Positions 41,426-53,639 of a stretch of 64,000 nucleotides of DNA are shown one piece after another; the stretch's first letter is position 1; each line of letters starts with the position of its first letter. The DNA is taken from NCBI RefSeq assembly GCF_024170005.1, contig NZ_JALJXJ010000005.1, forward strand, positions 405,567 to 469,566, read 5' to 3'. The notes beneath the pieces were generated by a model. It did not search any database and was not told the origin of the DNA. It saw only the letters and a program-made list of their open reading frames with translations. The translations under genes were made by a program, and so were the position numbers. This DNA comes from Azospirillum lipoferum. Lineage in GTDB: Bacteria > Pseudomonadota > Alphaproteobacteria > Azospirillales > Azospirillaceae.

Positions 41426-42247
41426 ATGACCGCACATCCCCTTATCAGGGGCATCGACACGCATGCCCACATTTTCCGCCCCGACCTGCCGATGGCCGCC
41501 GGCCGGCGCTACGCCCCGACCCACGCGGCGAAGCTTTCGGACTGGCTGTCGCTGCAGGACGGGGCGGGCTTCAGCCACGGCGTGCTGATCCAGCCCAGCT
41601 TTCTCGGCACAGACAACAGCTTCATCGAAGCCGCCCTACGCGCCCATCCGGAGCGGCTGCGGGCGGTCGCCGTCCTTGATCCCGACGTGCCGGAAGAGGA
41701 ACTGGACCGGCTCGCCGCGCTGGGCTTCGTCGGTGCGCGTCTGAACCTCGTGGGCCGCGAGGTGGAGGATTACGCAGCAGCGCCCTGGCAGGCGTTTTTC
41801 CGCCGCCTTGCCGCCCGCCGCTGGCAGGTCGAAATCCAGCGCCGTTTCGACGACCTTGCAGCGATCGTCCCCGCCATCGCCGCGGCCGGAAATACCGTGG
41901 TGGTCGACCATTTCGGGCTGCCGCAGGGCGGAATCGATCCGGGCAACCGCGATCACCGTGCCTTCCTGGACCTGCTGCGCCGGACCCCCGGCGTCTGGAT
42001 CAAGCTCTCCGCCCCCTACCGCGCCGGCCTGACGCCGGAGCTTGCGGCACGGAGCCTCGACCTGCTGCGCGAGGCCTGCGGCGGTTTCCACCGCTTCGTC
42101 TGGGGCAGCGACTGGCCCCACACCCAGCATGAGGCCGAGACCGGTTATGCCGCCCAGGTCGCCCGGTTCCATGCGCTGATCCCCGATCCGGCGGAACGGG
42201 CGCGGATCCTGGTCGGCAATCCGGCGGCGCTTTTCCAATTCGCCTGA
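41426..42247 (+). CDS. Amidohydrolase family 2 metal-dependent hydrolase (LigI-like)
   Basis: A 273-residue TIM-barrel hydrolase. The metal-site motif GIDTHAHIF (about residues 9-17), VVVDHFGLPQGG (about 156), and WGSDWPHTQHE (about 222-232, catalytic Asp) fit amidohydrolase-related PF04909 enzymes. These enzymes open lactones such as 2-pyrone-4,6-dicarboxylate or sulfomuconolactone, or hydrolyse small carboxylic esters. It is paired with a dicarboxylate-type carrier 30 nt downstream, so a lactone or cyclic acid derived from a dicarboxylate is plausible. The start at 41426 is favoured over an in-frame ATG 42 nt upstream because it begins just before the conserved core. Confidence 0.85.
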   Translation: MTAHPLIRGIDTHAHIFRPDLPMAAGRRYAPTHAAKLSDWLSLQDGAGFSHGVLIQPSFLGTDNSFIEAALRAHPERLRAVAVLDPDVPEEELDRLAALGFVGARLNLVGREVEDYAAAPWQAFFRRLAARRWQVEIQRRFDDLAAIVPAIAAAGNTVVVDHFGLPQGGIDPGNRDHRAFLDLLRRTPGVWIKLSAPYRAGLTPELAARSLDLLREACGGFHRFVWGSDWPHTQHEAETGYAAQVARFHALIPDPAERARILVGNPAALFQFA

Positions 42248-42276
42248 AACTCAAAAAATAACCGGAGGAACTCCCC

Positions 42277-43575
42277 TTGAGTCTCATCGTCGTCCTGGCG
42301 ATCGCCCTCGCCGTCGTGCTGGGCTATGTCACCAAGATCAACATCGGCCTGTTCGCGATCGCCTTCGCCTATCTGCTCGGCTGTTTCGGGCTAGACATGA
42401 AGCCGGGCGCGGTGGTCGATCTGTGGCCGCTGAAGATCTTCTTCGTCATCTTCTCGGTCTGCCTGTTCTACAGCTTCGCCCTGGTCAACGGCACGCTGGA
42501 AAAGCTGGCGGAACACATGCTGTACCGCTGCCGCAACATGCCGTGGGTCCTGCCCTACGCCATCCTGCTGACCGCGACGCTGATCGCCGCGATGGGCGCC
42601 GGCTATTACACCGTTCTCGCCTTCATGGCGCCGTTGACGCTGATCCTGTGCCGGCGGACCGGGCTGGACATGGTTCTGGGGGCGATGGGGGCGAATTACG
42701 GCGCGCTGGCCGGCGCCAATTTCATGTCGAGCCAGAGCGGCATCATCTTCCGCGGCCTGATGACCGCGAACGGGACGAGCGAGGCCGACGCCTTCCTCTA
42801 TAGCGGGGTCATCTTCGCCGCGACGCTGATCATCCCCTTCTTCGTCATCACGGCGATGCTGTTCCTGTTCGGCAACCACCGCAGCATGACTGCCTCCCTG
42901 GCCGACGCCGGCCGTCCGGCGCCGCTCGACGGCCGGCAGCGCACCACGCTGGCGCTGACGCTGGGGATGATGGTTCTGGTGCTTCTCGGCCCGGTGCTTC
43001 AGCTCGCGCTGCCGGGAAATGCGACCGTCGCCTATCTCAATGGGAAGATCGACATCGGGCTGATCGCCGGCGTCTTCTCCGTCATCGCGCTGCTGCTGAA
43101 GCTGGGCGACGAGCGCAAGGCCATCGCGTCGGTGCCCTGGTCGACCCTGATCATGATCTGCGGCATGGGCATGCTGATCTCCGTCGCGATCAAGGCGGGG
43201 ACCATCGCGGCGCTGGCGGGCTGGCTCGGCAGCAGCATTCCGGCCCTGCTCCTGCCGGTGGTGTTCGGCGTCGTCGCCGCGGCGATGTCGCTGTTCTCCA
43301 GCACGCTGGGCGTGGTGACGCCGACGCTGTTCCCGCTGGTTCCGGCACTGGCGGCCGGCCTGTCTGTCAGCCCGGTGCTGCTGTTCGCCGCGATCGTCGT
43401 GGGGTCGCAGGCGACGTCGATCTCGCCCTTCTCGTCGGGCGGCAGCCTGGTCCTCGGTTCGGCTCCGGATGAGGCGACCCGCAGTTCGCTGTTCACCCGG
43501 CTGCTGTTCCGTGCGGCACCCTTCGGCGTGGTTGCGGCGGTTGCGATGAACATTGTGCTCACTTTCGTCCTCTGA
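42277..43575 (+). CDS. MatC-like dicarboxylate carrier (ion-transporter superfamily)
   Basis: A 432-residue inner-membrane carrier with about twelve helices. The N-terminal region (LGYVTKINIGLFAIAFAYLLG) matches the MatC N-terminal domain. Paired segments GANYGALAGANFMSSQSGIIFRG and SLFSSTLGVVTPTLFPLVP resemble the duplicated substrate/ion loops of the family. Founding members take up malonate or other C3-C4 dicarboxylates. The start is TTG at 42277 with GGAGGA 9 nt upstream. It is cotranscribed with the amidohydrolase and likely imports that enzyme's substrate. Confidence 0.85.
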   Translation: MSLIVVLAIALAVVLGYVTKINIGLFAIAFAYLLGCFGLDMKPGAVVDLWPLKIFFVIFSVCLFYSFALVNGTLEKLAEHMLYRCRNMPWVLPYAILLTATLIAAMGAGYYTVLAFMAPLTLILCRRTGLDMVLGAMGANYGALAGANFMSSQSGIIFRGLMTANGTSEADAFLYSGVIFAATLIIPFFVITAMLFLFGNHRSMTASLADAGRPAPLDGRQRTTLALTLGMMVLVLLGPVLQLALPGNATVAYLNGKIDIGLIAGVFSVIALLLKLGDERKAIASVPWSTLIMICGMGMLISVAIKAGTIAALAGWLGSSIPALLLPVVFGVVAAAMSLFSSTLGVVTPTLFPLVPALAAGLSVSPVLLFAAIVVGSQATSISPFSSGGSLVLGSAPDEATRSSLFTRLLFRAAPFGVVAAVAMNIVLTFVL

Positions 43576-43576
43576 G

Positions 43577-43631
43577 CGGAAGGCCTTCCGGGAGAGGGAA
43601 AGGGCCATGCCATCCCGGCCCTTCTCCCAAG
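43577..43631 (+). terminator. Palindrome and hairpin after MatC-like gene
   Basis: CGGAAGGCCTTCCG (43577-43590) is a perfect 14-bp palindrome starting right after the stop codon. It is followed by an imperfect hairpin in which GGGCC (near 43607) pairs with GGCCC (near 43617) and GGGAGA pairs with TCTCCC outside. Probable transcription end. Confidence 0.5.
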
Positions 43632-43684
43632 GCCGATAAACTGCCACCCTGTCTGTGGTCATACCGGTCGGGGAGGCAGCTCAC

Positions 43685-46468
<2,784 letters not shown>

Positions 46469-46938
46469 TGGTCTGCGTGCGCTCCATCTTGATGCGCGGG
46501 TCGTAGCCGGTGCAGAAGGCGGCGTCGCGGTTGCAGGACAGCAGATGGCCGATCGACCCCAGCCCCATCTCCCGGTACATCTCGGCGTAGCGGCAGCGGG
46601 TCACGTTGTAGTCGAAATGCGTCTCGTCCTGCCGCTTCACCTCCAGCCGCAACGCGTCGTCCTTGGTCCACAGTGGCTGGAGATCGGCGAAGCTCTTCAG
46701 GCTGGTGCCCTCCGGCTCGGTCGCGGCGAAGGACTTGGCGGCGGCCAGAGCGGCCTTGGTGATCGCCGCACCCAGGATTTCCTGTGCGGTGGCCTCGCCC
46801 AGCCGGGCGGCCATCTCCTCATAGACCGGCTTCAGGATTTCCGCCTCGATGCGGCGGCGTTCCAGGATGCCCATGGTTTGGGTCCCAATGGTCTGGGTCA
46901 TGACAGGCTTCCTTCCTTCAGGTGGCGTCAATCGGCTT

Positions 46939-47645
<707 letters not shown>

Positions 47646-47649
<4 letters not shown>

Positions 47650-48416
47650 TCATCCACCCCGAGATAAGCTTCGAGGACGGCCGCGTCGCTGCGGATGGCG
47701 TCGGGCGCGCCGTCGGCGATCTTGCGGCCGGAGGCCAGCACCAGGATGCGCTGGCAGATGCCCATGACCAGCGTCATGTCGTGTTCGACCAGCATGATCG
47801 TCAGTCCCTGCCCATGCAGACGCTTGATGAAGGCGGCCAGATCGCGTGTTTCGGTGTCGTTCAGCCCGGCCGCCGGCTCGTCCAGGATCAGGAAGCGCGG
47901 CCGCATGGCGAGCGCGCGGGCGATCTCCAGATATTTGCGCTGGCCGTAGGGCAGGTTGGCCGCCAGTTCCGCCGCCACATGGGTCAGGCCGACCGCCTCC
48001 AGCGCTTCCCAGCTGCGGCGGCTGATTTCGGCGGACCGGTTCCGGCCGCCCTTGTGGAAGCCGCCGAACAGGGCGCCGAACGCCCCCTGCGGCAGCGCGC
48101 CGACGGCACCGACCGAAACATTGTCGAAGACCGACATGTTGGGGAAGACGCGCAGGTTCTGGAAGGTGCGGCTGATGCCCAGCCGCGCCACCTGATTGGG
48201 CTTCAGCCCGCTGATGGTCCTGCCGGCGAAGGCGACGCTGCCGCCGGACAGCGGCGTGAAGCCGGAAATCAGGTTGAACAGCGTCGTCTTGCCGGCGCCG
48301 TTCGGCCCGATCAGCCCGACCAGTTCGCCCTCGTCGACATGGGCGGTGACGTCGCCGACCGCCTGCACGCCGCCGAAGCGGCGGCTGACGTTGCGGATTT
48401 CAAGAAGATGGGTCAT
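47646..48416 (-). CDS. livG: Branched-chain-type ABC transporter ATP-binding protein LivG
   Basis: A 256-residue ATPase. Walker A GPNGAGKTT (about 38-46), Q-loop LGISRTFQNLRVFPNMSVFDNV, signature LPYGQRKYLEIARAL, Walker B LILDEPAAGLND, and the LivG-specific MLVEHDMTLVMGI. ATG 48416 overlaps the livM stop (ATGA); an upstream in-frame extension of 17 residues is inside livM and unlikely. Partner of LivF. Confidence 0.93.
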
Positions 48417-49465
48417 CGCCAGCCGATCCCTTCGCCTTTCCCGGTCCCCGGGCCGGTGTTCCGCCACGCCGCACCCAGTTGCCGGCGCACCAGCCGCAGG
48501 GCCGACACCTCGCCCAGCAGCCCCTTCGGCAGCAGCAGGATGGAGAGGAACATCACCAGCCCGACCATGATGTTGCGGAAGTCACCCAAGGCCCGCAGCC
48601 CTTCCGGCAGCAGGATCAGCAGCAGCGCGCCGATGACCGCCCCCGGCAGGCTGCCCAGGCCGCCGACCACCACCATCGCCAGGATCAGGATGGATTCGGA
48701 GAATTTGAAGTCGCCCGGCGAGATGTAGCCGGTCATGTGCGCCCACAGGCTGCCGGCCACCCCGGCGAAGAAGGCCGACAGGGTGAAGGCCTCCATCTTC
48801 AGCCGGACGGTGCTGACGCCCATGGCGTCGGCGCACTGGTCGTCCTCGCGGATCGAGCGCAGGGCGTTGCCGTAATAGGAATGGCTGAGCCGGCCGATCG
48901 CGACGACCGACAGCGTCACCACCGCCGCCACCGTGTAATAGGCGGCGAGGCGGCCGGACAGGCTGACCCCGAACAGCTCGAACCCCTTGGAGACGATGAT
49001 GCCGTTGGGACCCTTGGTGAAGTCCACCCAGTTCAGCATGACCAGATACAGCATCTGCCCGATGGCCAGCGTCGCCACGGCGAAATAGATGCTGACCAGC
49101 CGCATCGTCGGCAGAGCCACCAGGAAGGCGACCAGGGCCGCCACCAGCCCGGACAGCGGCAGCGTCACGGTGAAGCCCAGCCCCAGCTTGGAGGTCAGCA
49201 GTGCGGCGGTATAGGCGCCGACACCGTAGAAGGCGGCATGCCCCAGATGCAGCAGCCCGGCGACTCCCGTCACCAGATGCATGGAGGCCGACAGCAGCAC
49301 GAAGATCAGCGCCAGATTGGCGATCTGGTAGAAATAGCCGCGGTCGAATCCCGCCAGCAGCGCCGGCAATGCTGCGAAGACCAGCAGCAGGATCAGCGCC
49401 GGAACCAGCCAGCTCCGGCGCCGGCTCAGGCCATCGGTCGGCGCCACAGTCTCAAACGCGTTCAC
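48413..49465 (-). CDS. livM: Branched-chain-type ABC transporter permease LivM
   Basis: A 350-residue inner-membrane permease with about nine to ten helices. HLGHAAFYGVGAYTAALL (about 73-90) and the coupling segment NALRSIREDDQCADAMGVSTVRLK (in outline, about 200-225) are diagnostic for LivM. LAMVVVGGLGSLPGAVIGALLL follows. It overlaps livH by 14 nt at its start and livG by 4 nt at its end. Confidence 0.93.
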   Translation of the reverse strand: MNAFETVAPTDGLSRRRSWLVPALILLLVFAALPALLAGFDRGYFYQIANLALIFVLLSASMHLVTGVAGLLHLGHAAFYGVGAYTAALLTSKLGLGFTVTLPLSGLVAALVAFLVALPTMRLVSIYFAVATLAIGQMLYLVMLNWVDFTKGPNGIIVSKGFELFGVSLSGRLAAYYTVAAVVTLSVVAIGRLSHSYYGNALRSIREDDQCADAMGVSTVRLKMEAFTLSAFFAGVAGSLWAHMTGYISPGDFKFSESILILAMVVVGGLGSLPGAVIGALLLILLPEGLRALGDFRNIMVGLVMFLSILLLPKGLLGEVSALRLVRRQLGAAWRNTGPGTGKGEGIGWR

Positions 49466-50366
49466 GGCGCGCTCCGAACAAGCCGTTGGGGAAGAAGATC
49501 AGGGTCAGGATCAGGAAGCCGTAGGCCACCATGTCCGACCAGCCCGACGAGACGAAGGTCGTCGCCATGCTTTCCGAAATGCCGAGGATCAGTGCGCAGA
49601 TCACCGCTCCGGGAATGGAGGACAGGCCGCCCATCACCATGGCGACGAAGGCCTTGATGCCGGGAGTGAAGCCCATGGCGGGGAAGACCGCACCGTAATA
49701 GAGTCCCATCAGGATGCCCGCCGCCGCCCCCATCATCGACCCGACGACGAAGGTGGTGATGATGGTGCGGTCGGTGTCGATGCCCACATATTTGGCGCCC
49801 AGCGGGTTGTTCGACACCGCGCGGATCGCCAGCCCGACACGGGTGCGGGTCAGCAGATATTGCAGGCCGATCAGCATGGCGGCGGCGACGCCGAAGATGA
49901 TGAAGTCGCCGGTCACCAGGATCACCGGGCCGACGCGCACCGGCGTGTTGATCAGGTAGTCGAAGGGGACGGAGCGCATCTGCGATCCGAAGACGATCTC
50001 CAGCGCCTCGCGAACCACGATGGACACCGCCAGCGAGGAGAGCAGGGTCGATTCCCGCATCGCCCGCGATTTCAGCGACGCCTCGTCGGTGAAGCGGCGG
50101 AACGGCTTGAAGGCGATCCGCTCCAGCGAGAAGCCCGCCAGCGCCCCGATCGCCAGCGCGCCCAGGATCACCGCCACGATCGGCGGCGCCGTGGCCGAGA
50201 TCAGCACGAGCCCGGCGAAGGCGCCCAGCGTGTAGATCTCGCCATGGGCGAAGTTGACGACGTTCAGCACGCCGAAGATCAGCGTGAAGCCGATCGCCAT
50301 CAGCGCATAGGTCATGCCCAGCGACAGGCCGATGGCGAGCTGCTGGAGATAATAGGGATCGAACAT
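49452..50366 (-). CDS. livH: Branched-chain-type ABC transporter permease LivH
   Basis: A 304-residue inner-membrane permease. The N-terminal QQLAIGLSLGMTYALMAIG, NVVNFAHGEIYTLGAFAG, the coupling segment GLAIRAVSNNPLGAKYVGID (about 180-199) and VMGGLSSIPGAVICALIL are standard LivH features. The gene begins 65 nt after livK; that gap contains an imperfect 29-nt tandem repeat. Confidence 0.93.
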   Translation of the reverse strand: MFDPYYLQQLAIGLSLGMTYALMAIGFTLIFGVLNVVNFAHGEIYTLGAFAGLVLISATAPPIVAVILGALAIGALAGFSLERIAFKPFRRFTDEASLKSRAMRESTLLSSLAVSIVVREALEIVFGSQMRSVPFDYLINTPVRVGPVILVTGDFIIFGVAAAMLIGLQYLLTRTRVGLAIRAVSNNPLGAKYVGIDTDRTIITTFVVGSMMGAAAGILMGLYYGAVFPAMGFTPGIKAFVAMVMGGLSSIPGAVICALILGISESMATTFVSSGWSDMVAYGFLILTLIFFPNGLFGARRERV

Positions 50367-50378
50367 GTGGGCTCTGTC

Positions 50379-50430
50379 GCTGGAGATCGGGGCACCGGGA
50401 AGTGGGCGCTGGAGACCGGTTGCCGGGGTC
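50379..50430. repeat. Imperfect 29-nt tandem repeat between livK and livH
   Basis: CGCTGGAGA occurs at 50379-50387 and at 50408-50416 with similar following sequence (TCGGGGCACCGGG versus CCGGTTGCCGGGG). It may be a degenerate duplication, and no function is evident. Confidence 0.35.
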
Positions 50431-50431
50431 C

Positions 50432-51553
50432 TTACTCGGCGACCGGCACGAAGGCGCCGCCCTTGACCTCGACCTTCACCAGATCCTTTTCCGCCTCGCG
50501 GTCGGCGCTGAAGGTGGTCTTGCCGGTCACGCCGGGGAAGTCCCTGGTCTGGGCCAGCGCGTCGCGCACCTTCTCGCGCGTCGGGCTGGGCTGGGCCCTC
50601 TCCACCGCCGCCAGCATGATGCGCACCGCGTCATAGGCCTGGGCCGGGAACTGGCCGGGCACCGCACCGTCGGAGCGCTTCTTCCACTCCTCGACGAAAT
50701 GCTGGACGTTCGGCGACGGGTCGGTCGGCAGGAAGTTGGAGGTCAGATGCACACCCTCCGCGGCACCGCCGGCCAGTTCGATCAGCTTCGGGCTGTAGGC
50801 CGCCGAGGTCGAATAGACCGGCGTCTTGATGCCGAGCTGCTGCAACTGCTTCAGGAACTGCGCGCCGTCCTCGTAGAAGAAGCCGGTGTAGATCGCGTCG
50901 GGCTTCGCCCGCTCGATCTTGCTGATCAACGAGCGGTAGTCCTTCAGGCCGCGGTTGAAGAATTCCGAGAAGGCGACCGTGCCGCCATTGGCCTTCACCG
51001 CGTCGGAAAAGCCGCCGACCACCGACTGGCCCCAGTCGGTCTGCTCGGCGATCACCGCGACATTCTTGAAGCCCTTGGCCGCCATCCATTTGGCGTTGTA
51101 GGGGCCTTCCTGCGCCTGGGTGGCGATGTTGCGGAACTGGTACTTGGAGATCTTGGTGTAGTCGGGGTGCGAGGCGGTCTGCGACAGCTGCGGCATGCCG
51201 GCGTCCTTGTAGACCTGCGCCGCCGCCATCGACACGCCCGAGGTGAAGTCGCCCAGCACGCCGACGATCTCCTTGTCGTCGACGAACTTGCGGGCGATGT
51301 TTGTGCCTTCCTTGGCGTCGGAGCGGCTGTCCTCGAAGACGATCTCGACCTTGAACGGCTTGCCGGCGGCGTTGAACTCGGTCAGTGCGATCTCGGCGGC
51401 CTTGCGGAAATCCTGGCCATACTGCGCGGTGTCGCCGGTCAGCGGCAGCTGGTAGCCGAGCTTGACCGTATCGGCGGCGAAAGCCGAACCGGCGGTCCCA
51501 GTGGCGATTCCGGCGGCGGCGAGGGTCGTCAGCGTGAGGAGGCGGAACTTCAT
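50432..51553 (-). CDS. Branched-chain-type ABC transporter substrate-binding protein
   Basis: A 373-residue periplasmic binding protein. The signal peptide ends near SAFA-AD (residues 26-28). The mature start DTVKLGYQLPLTGDTAQYGQ is typical of Peripla_BP_6/LivK proteins. AAEIALTEFNAAGKPFKVEIVFEDSRSD in outline, and GVLGDFTSGVSMAAAQVY, line the ligand cleft. Specificity of this family covers many amino acids, amides and aromatic acids. It comes directly after a thiazoline-hydrolase-like gene, which suggests a sulfur/nitrogen heterocycle or amine ligand. Confidence 0.92.
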   Translation of the reverse strand: MKFRLLTLTTLAAAGIATGTAGSAFAADTVKLGYQLPLTGDTAQYGQDFRKAAEIALTEFNAAGKPFKVEIVFEDSRSDAKEGTNIARKFVDDKEIVGVLGDFTSGVSMAAAQVYKDAGMPQLSQTASHPDYTKISKYQFRNIATQAQEGPYNAKWMAAKGFKNVAVIAEQTDWGQSVVGGFSDAVKANGGTVAFSEFFNRGLKDYRSLISKIERAKPDAIYTGFFYEDGAQFLKQLQQLGIKTPVYSTSAAYSPKLIELAGGAAEGVHLTSNFLPTDPSPNVQHFVEEWKKRSDGAVPGQFPAQAYDAVRIMLAAVERAQPSPTREKVRDALAQTRDFPGVTGKTTFSADREAEKDLVKVEVKGGAFVPVAE

Positions 51554-51607
51554 GGCGGGGACACCCTCTTCTTCTGGTTGGTTTCTTCTACGTCGCTTGG
51601 CTTGGAT

Positions 51608-52105
51608 TTATTCGGCGGCTTTGGCGCCCGGCAGGACCTTCAGCCGGCAACAGCCCTTGTCGCCCGGCTTCCAGGTCTCGCCCTTGAAGACGAAGCCGGC
51701 CGCTTCGAACAGTCCGCCGTCGATGGCACCGGCCATCTTGCAGAGCAGTTCCAGATCGGTATCGGAACGGCCCTGGGCCTCCCAGGCCTCCTTCAGCGGG
51801 CAGCGGTGGAAATGGATCTCCAGTGCCTCGCCGTCGCACCGCTTGATCTCCGGCGCGAACATGCTGTCGCGGTTGGGGATGCCGTCGAGGAAGGCATGGC
51901 ACAGGCCACTCAGATCGTCCGGGCCGTGACCCGCATACTTCACGCCCATCGCCTCGCCGAGCCGGCGGGTGGCCTCCTGTCCGACCTCCAGCGCCGTTTC
52001 GGTACCGAAACGCTCGCGCAGCACGTCGAACATGTGGGCGTAGGACGCCGCGCGCATCGCATAGGCGTTGCGCAGAAGGGTGGGGTAATCGGGGGTGTCC
52101 GACAT
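51608..52105 (-). CDS. L-2-amino-thiazoline-4-carboxylate hydrolase-like protein (paralogue B)
   Basis: A 165-residue soluble protein related to paralogue A (46410). The shared pattern is an N-terminal helical part, HFHRCPLKEAWEAQG (about 99-113; paralogue A has RCRYAEMYREMG), LELLCKMAGAIDGGLFEAAGF, and a terminal GCCRLKVL where paralogue A has HCDFRYRF. Conserved Cys residues are retained but the final CDF motif is changed. The two copies may have diverged in substrate, or may work on stereoisomers or form a heteromer. It is cotranscribed 20 nt after the FAD oxidase gene and 54 nt before the SBP gene. AGGAG lies 10 nt before ATG. Confidence 0.58.
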   Translation of the reverse strand: MSDTPDYPTLLRNAYAMRAASYAHMFDVLRERFGTETALEVGQEATRRLGEAMGVKYAGHGPDDLSGLCHAFLDGIPNRDSMFAPEIKRCDGEALEIHFHRCPLKEAWEAQGRSDTDLELLCKMAGAIDGGLFEAAGFVFKGETWKPGDKGCCRLKVLPGAKAAE

Positions 52106-52125
52106 GCCTGCCGTCTCCTTGGGTC

Positions 52126-53457
52126 TCAGATCTCGCGGGCGTCGTTCCAGCGGTATTGCAGGATCTTCAGTGGCCCGATGCGTTGCAGCAGTCCATTGAA
52201 GGGCAGGGGCGTCGGTGCGGTGAAGGGCAGGGCGAGATCCTTCGGATCCCGGCCGATGGCGGCATGGGCCAGCTCCCGGCCCAGCGAAACCGACAGCGCC
52301 ACGCCGCGCCCGTTGCAGCCGGCCCAGGCGAAGCCGTTCGGCCCCAGCCGGTGGACACGGGGGAAGTAATCGGTGGTCATGGCGATCCGGCCATTCCACA
52401 CGTAATCGAAGGTGACGCCGTTCAGCGCCGGGAACATGCCGGCCAGACGGGCGCCGACGATGCGTTTCAGCCGCTCCGCCCCGTTCACCGGGATCAGCAG
52501 CGCGCCGCCGGTCACCAGCCGGTTGTCGGCGGTGTAGCGCATGAAGCGCAGGTCGCCATGGGTGTCCGACATCGCCGGGCGGCCCGGCAGGATGGTCTTG
52601 CGGACATTGTCGCCCAGCGGGGCGGTCGCCATCTGCCAGGACAGCACCGGCACCACCTCCGTCCGGATGTCCGGGAAGACGGCGGCGGCATAGCCGTTGG
52701 TGCCCAGCACCAGCGCGTCGGCGGTCACCACCCCCCGCGGCGTGCGGGCGACCCAGCCGTCGCCGTGCCGCTCCACCGACAGGGCGGGGGAGTTGACGTA
52801 GACCGCTCCCCCTGCCGCCACCACCTTGGCGGCGAGCCCGCGCACCAGCGCCAGCGGGTTGATGTGCCCGCCGGTCCGGTTCATCCAGCCGCCGAAATAG
52901 GCGTCGGTGCCGAGCATGGCGGAGACGGCGGCGCGGTCGAGCAGCTCGACGTCGGCGCCGTACTGGCCCCATTGCCTGGCCCGGCGCTCGGCGATCTTGA
53001 TGCGGCCCGGCGAATGGACCGGCTGGACCCAGCCGGTCTGCTCCGCTGCACAGTCGATGCCGAGGCGGCGGACCAGATCGAACAGGGTGGAGGCGCTGTC
53101 GCGGATCAGCCCGACGAAACGTTCGCCGGCCTCTGTGCCGAAGCGGGCGACCAGATCGGCGGGGTCGGGGCGGGTCAGGGTCGGGATGACCTGTCCGTTG
53201 TTGCGGCCGGATGCACCCCGGCCCAGTTCGGACGCCTCCAGCACCACCACGCGGCGGCCCCCCTCCGCCGCGTGCAGGCCGGCGGACAGGCCGGTGAAGC
53301 CGCCGCCGATCACCAGCAGGTCGGCCTTCACGCTGTCCTGCAACACCGGCAGAGCGGGCGGCGGCGGGGCGGTGGCTTCCCACAGCGAGTTCGGCTGTTG
53401 CCAGATGCCACCCTGACCGGGGATGCCCTGTGCCTGGTTTACCGCTTGTTCCGTCAC
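52126..53457 (-). CDS. FAD-dependent oxidoreductase (DAO family, gamma-glutamylputrescine-oxidase-like)
   Basis: About 443 residues. The N-terminal NSLWEATA-type segment precedes the FAD motif VIGGGFTGLSAGLHAAEGG (about 49-67). RGASGRNNGQVIPTL (about 80-95), a TGGHINPLALVRGLA block and the C-terminal WAGCNGRGVALSVSLGRELA identify a DAO/PuuB-type amine or imino-acid oxidase. It would oxidise an amine or ring C-N bond. Start: GTG at 53457 with AGGCGG just upstream is favoured; an upstream frame is open but polar and not family-like. It heads the transporter operon. Confidence 0.88.
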   Translation of the reverse strand: MTEQAVNQAQGIPGQGGIWQQPNSLWEATAPPPPALPVLQDSVKADLLVIGGGFTGLSAGLHAAEGGRRVVVLEASELGRGASGRNNGQVIPTLTRPDPADLVARFGTEAGERFVGLIRDSASTLFDLVRRLGIDCAAEQTGWVQPVHSPGRIKIAERRARQWGQYGADVELLDRAAVSAMLGTDAYFGGWMNRTGGHINPLALVRGLAAKVVAAGGAVYVNSPALSVERHGDGWVARTPRGVVTADALVLGTNGYAAAVFPDIRTEVVPVLSWQMATAPLGDNVRKTILPGRPAMSDTHGDLRFMRYTADNRLVTGGALLIPVNGAERLKRIVGARLAGMFPALNGVTFDYVWNGRIAMTTDYFPRVHRLGPNGFAWAGCNGRGVALSVSLGRELAHAAIGRDPKDLALPFTAPTPLPFNGLLQRIGPLKILQYRWNDAREI

Positions 53458-53639
53458 GTCCGCCTGTCCCGTCCGGCCAATCCGCCGGGCCCGTTTTCCC
53501 TTTCGGGCCAGGGCCCTGCATTTCCCCAAGAACTATGGGACAATGGACACACGCATGCAATTCCCAAGATTTTTCCGCGGAAATTTCCTCATGTCGTGCG
53601 CTCCAATCGGGAATTGAACCCGTTTGTACATGATCTGGA
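53458..53639. promoter_or_regulatory. Promoter region of the FAD-oxidase/Liv operon with palindrome TTTCCGCGGAAA
   Basis: The 182-bp gap contains a perfect 12-bp palindrome at 53572-53583, 115 nt before the FAD-oxidase start, in an AT-rich context. It is a good operator candidate, although no regulator gene is adjacent. Confidence 0.5.
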
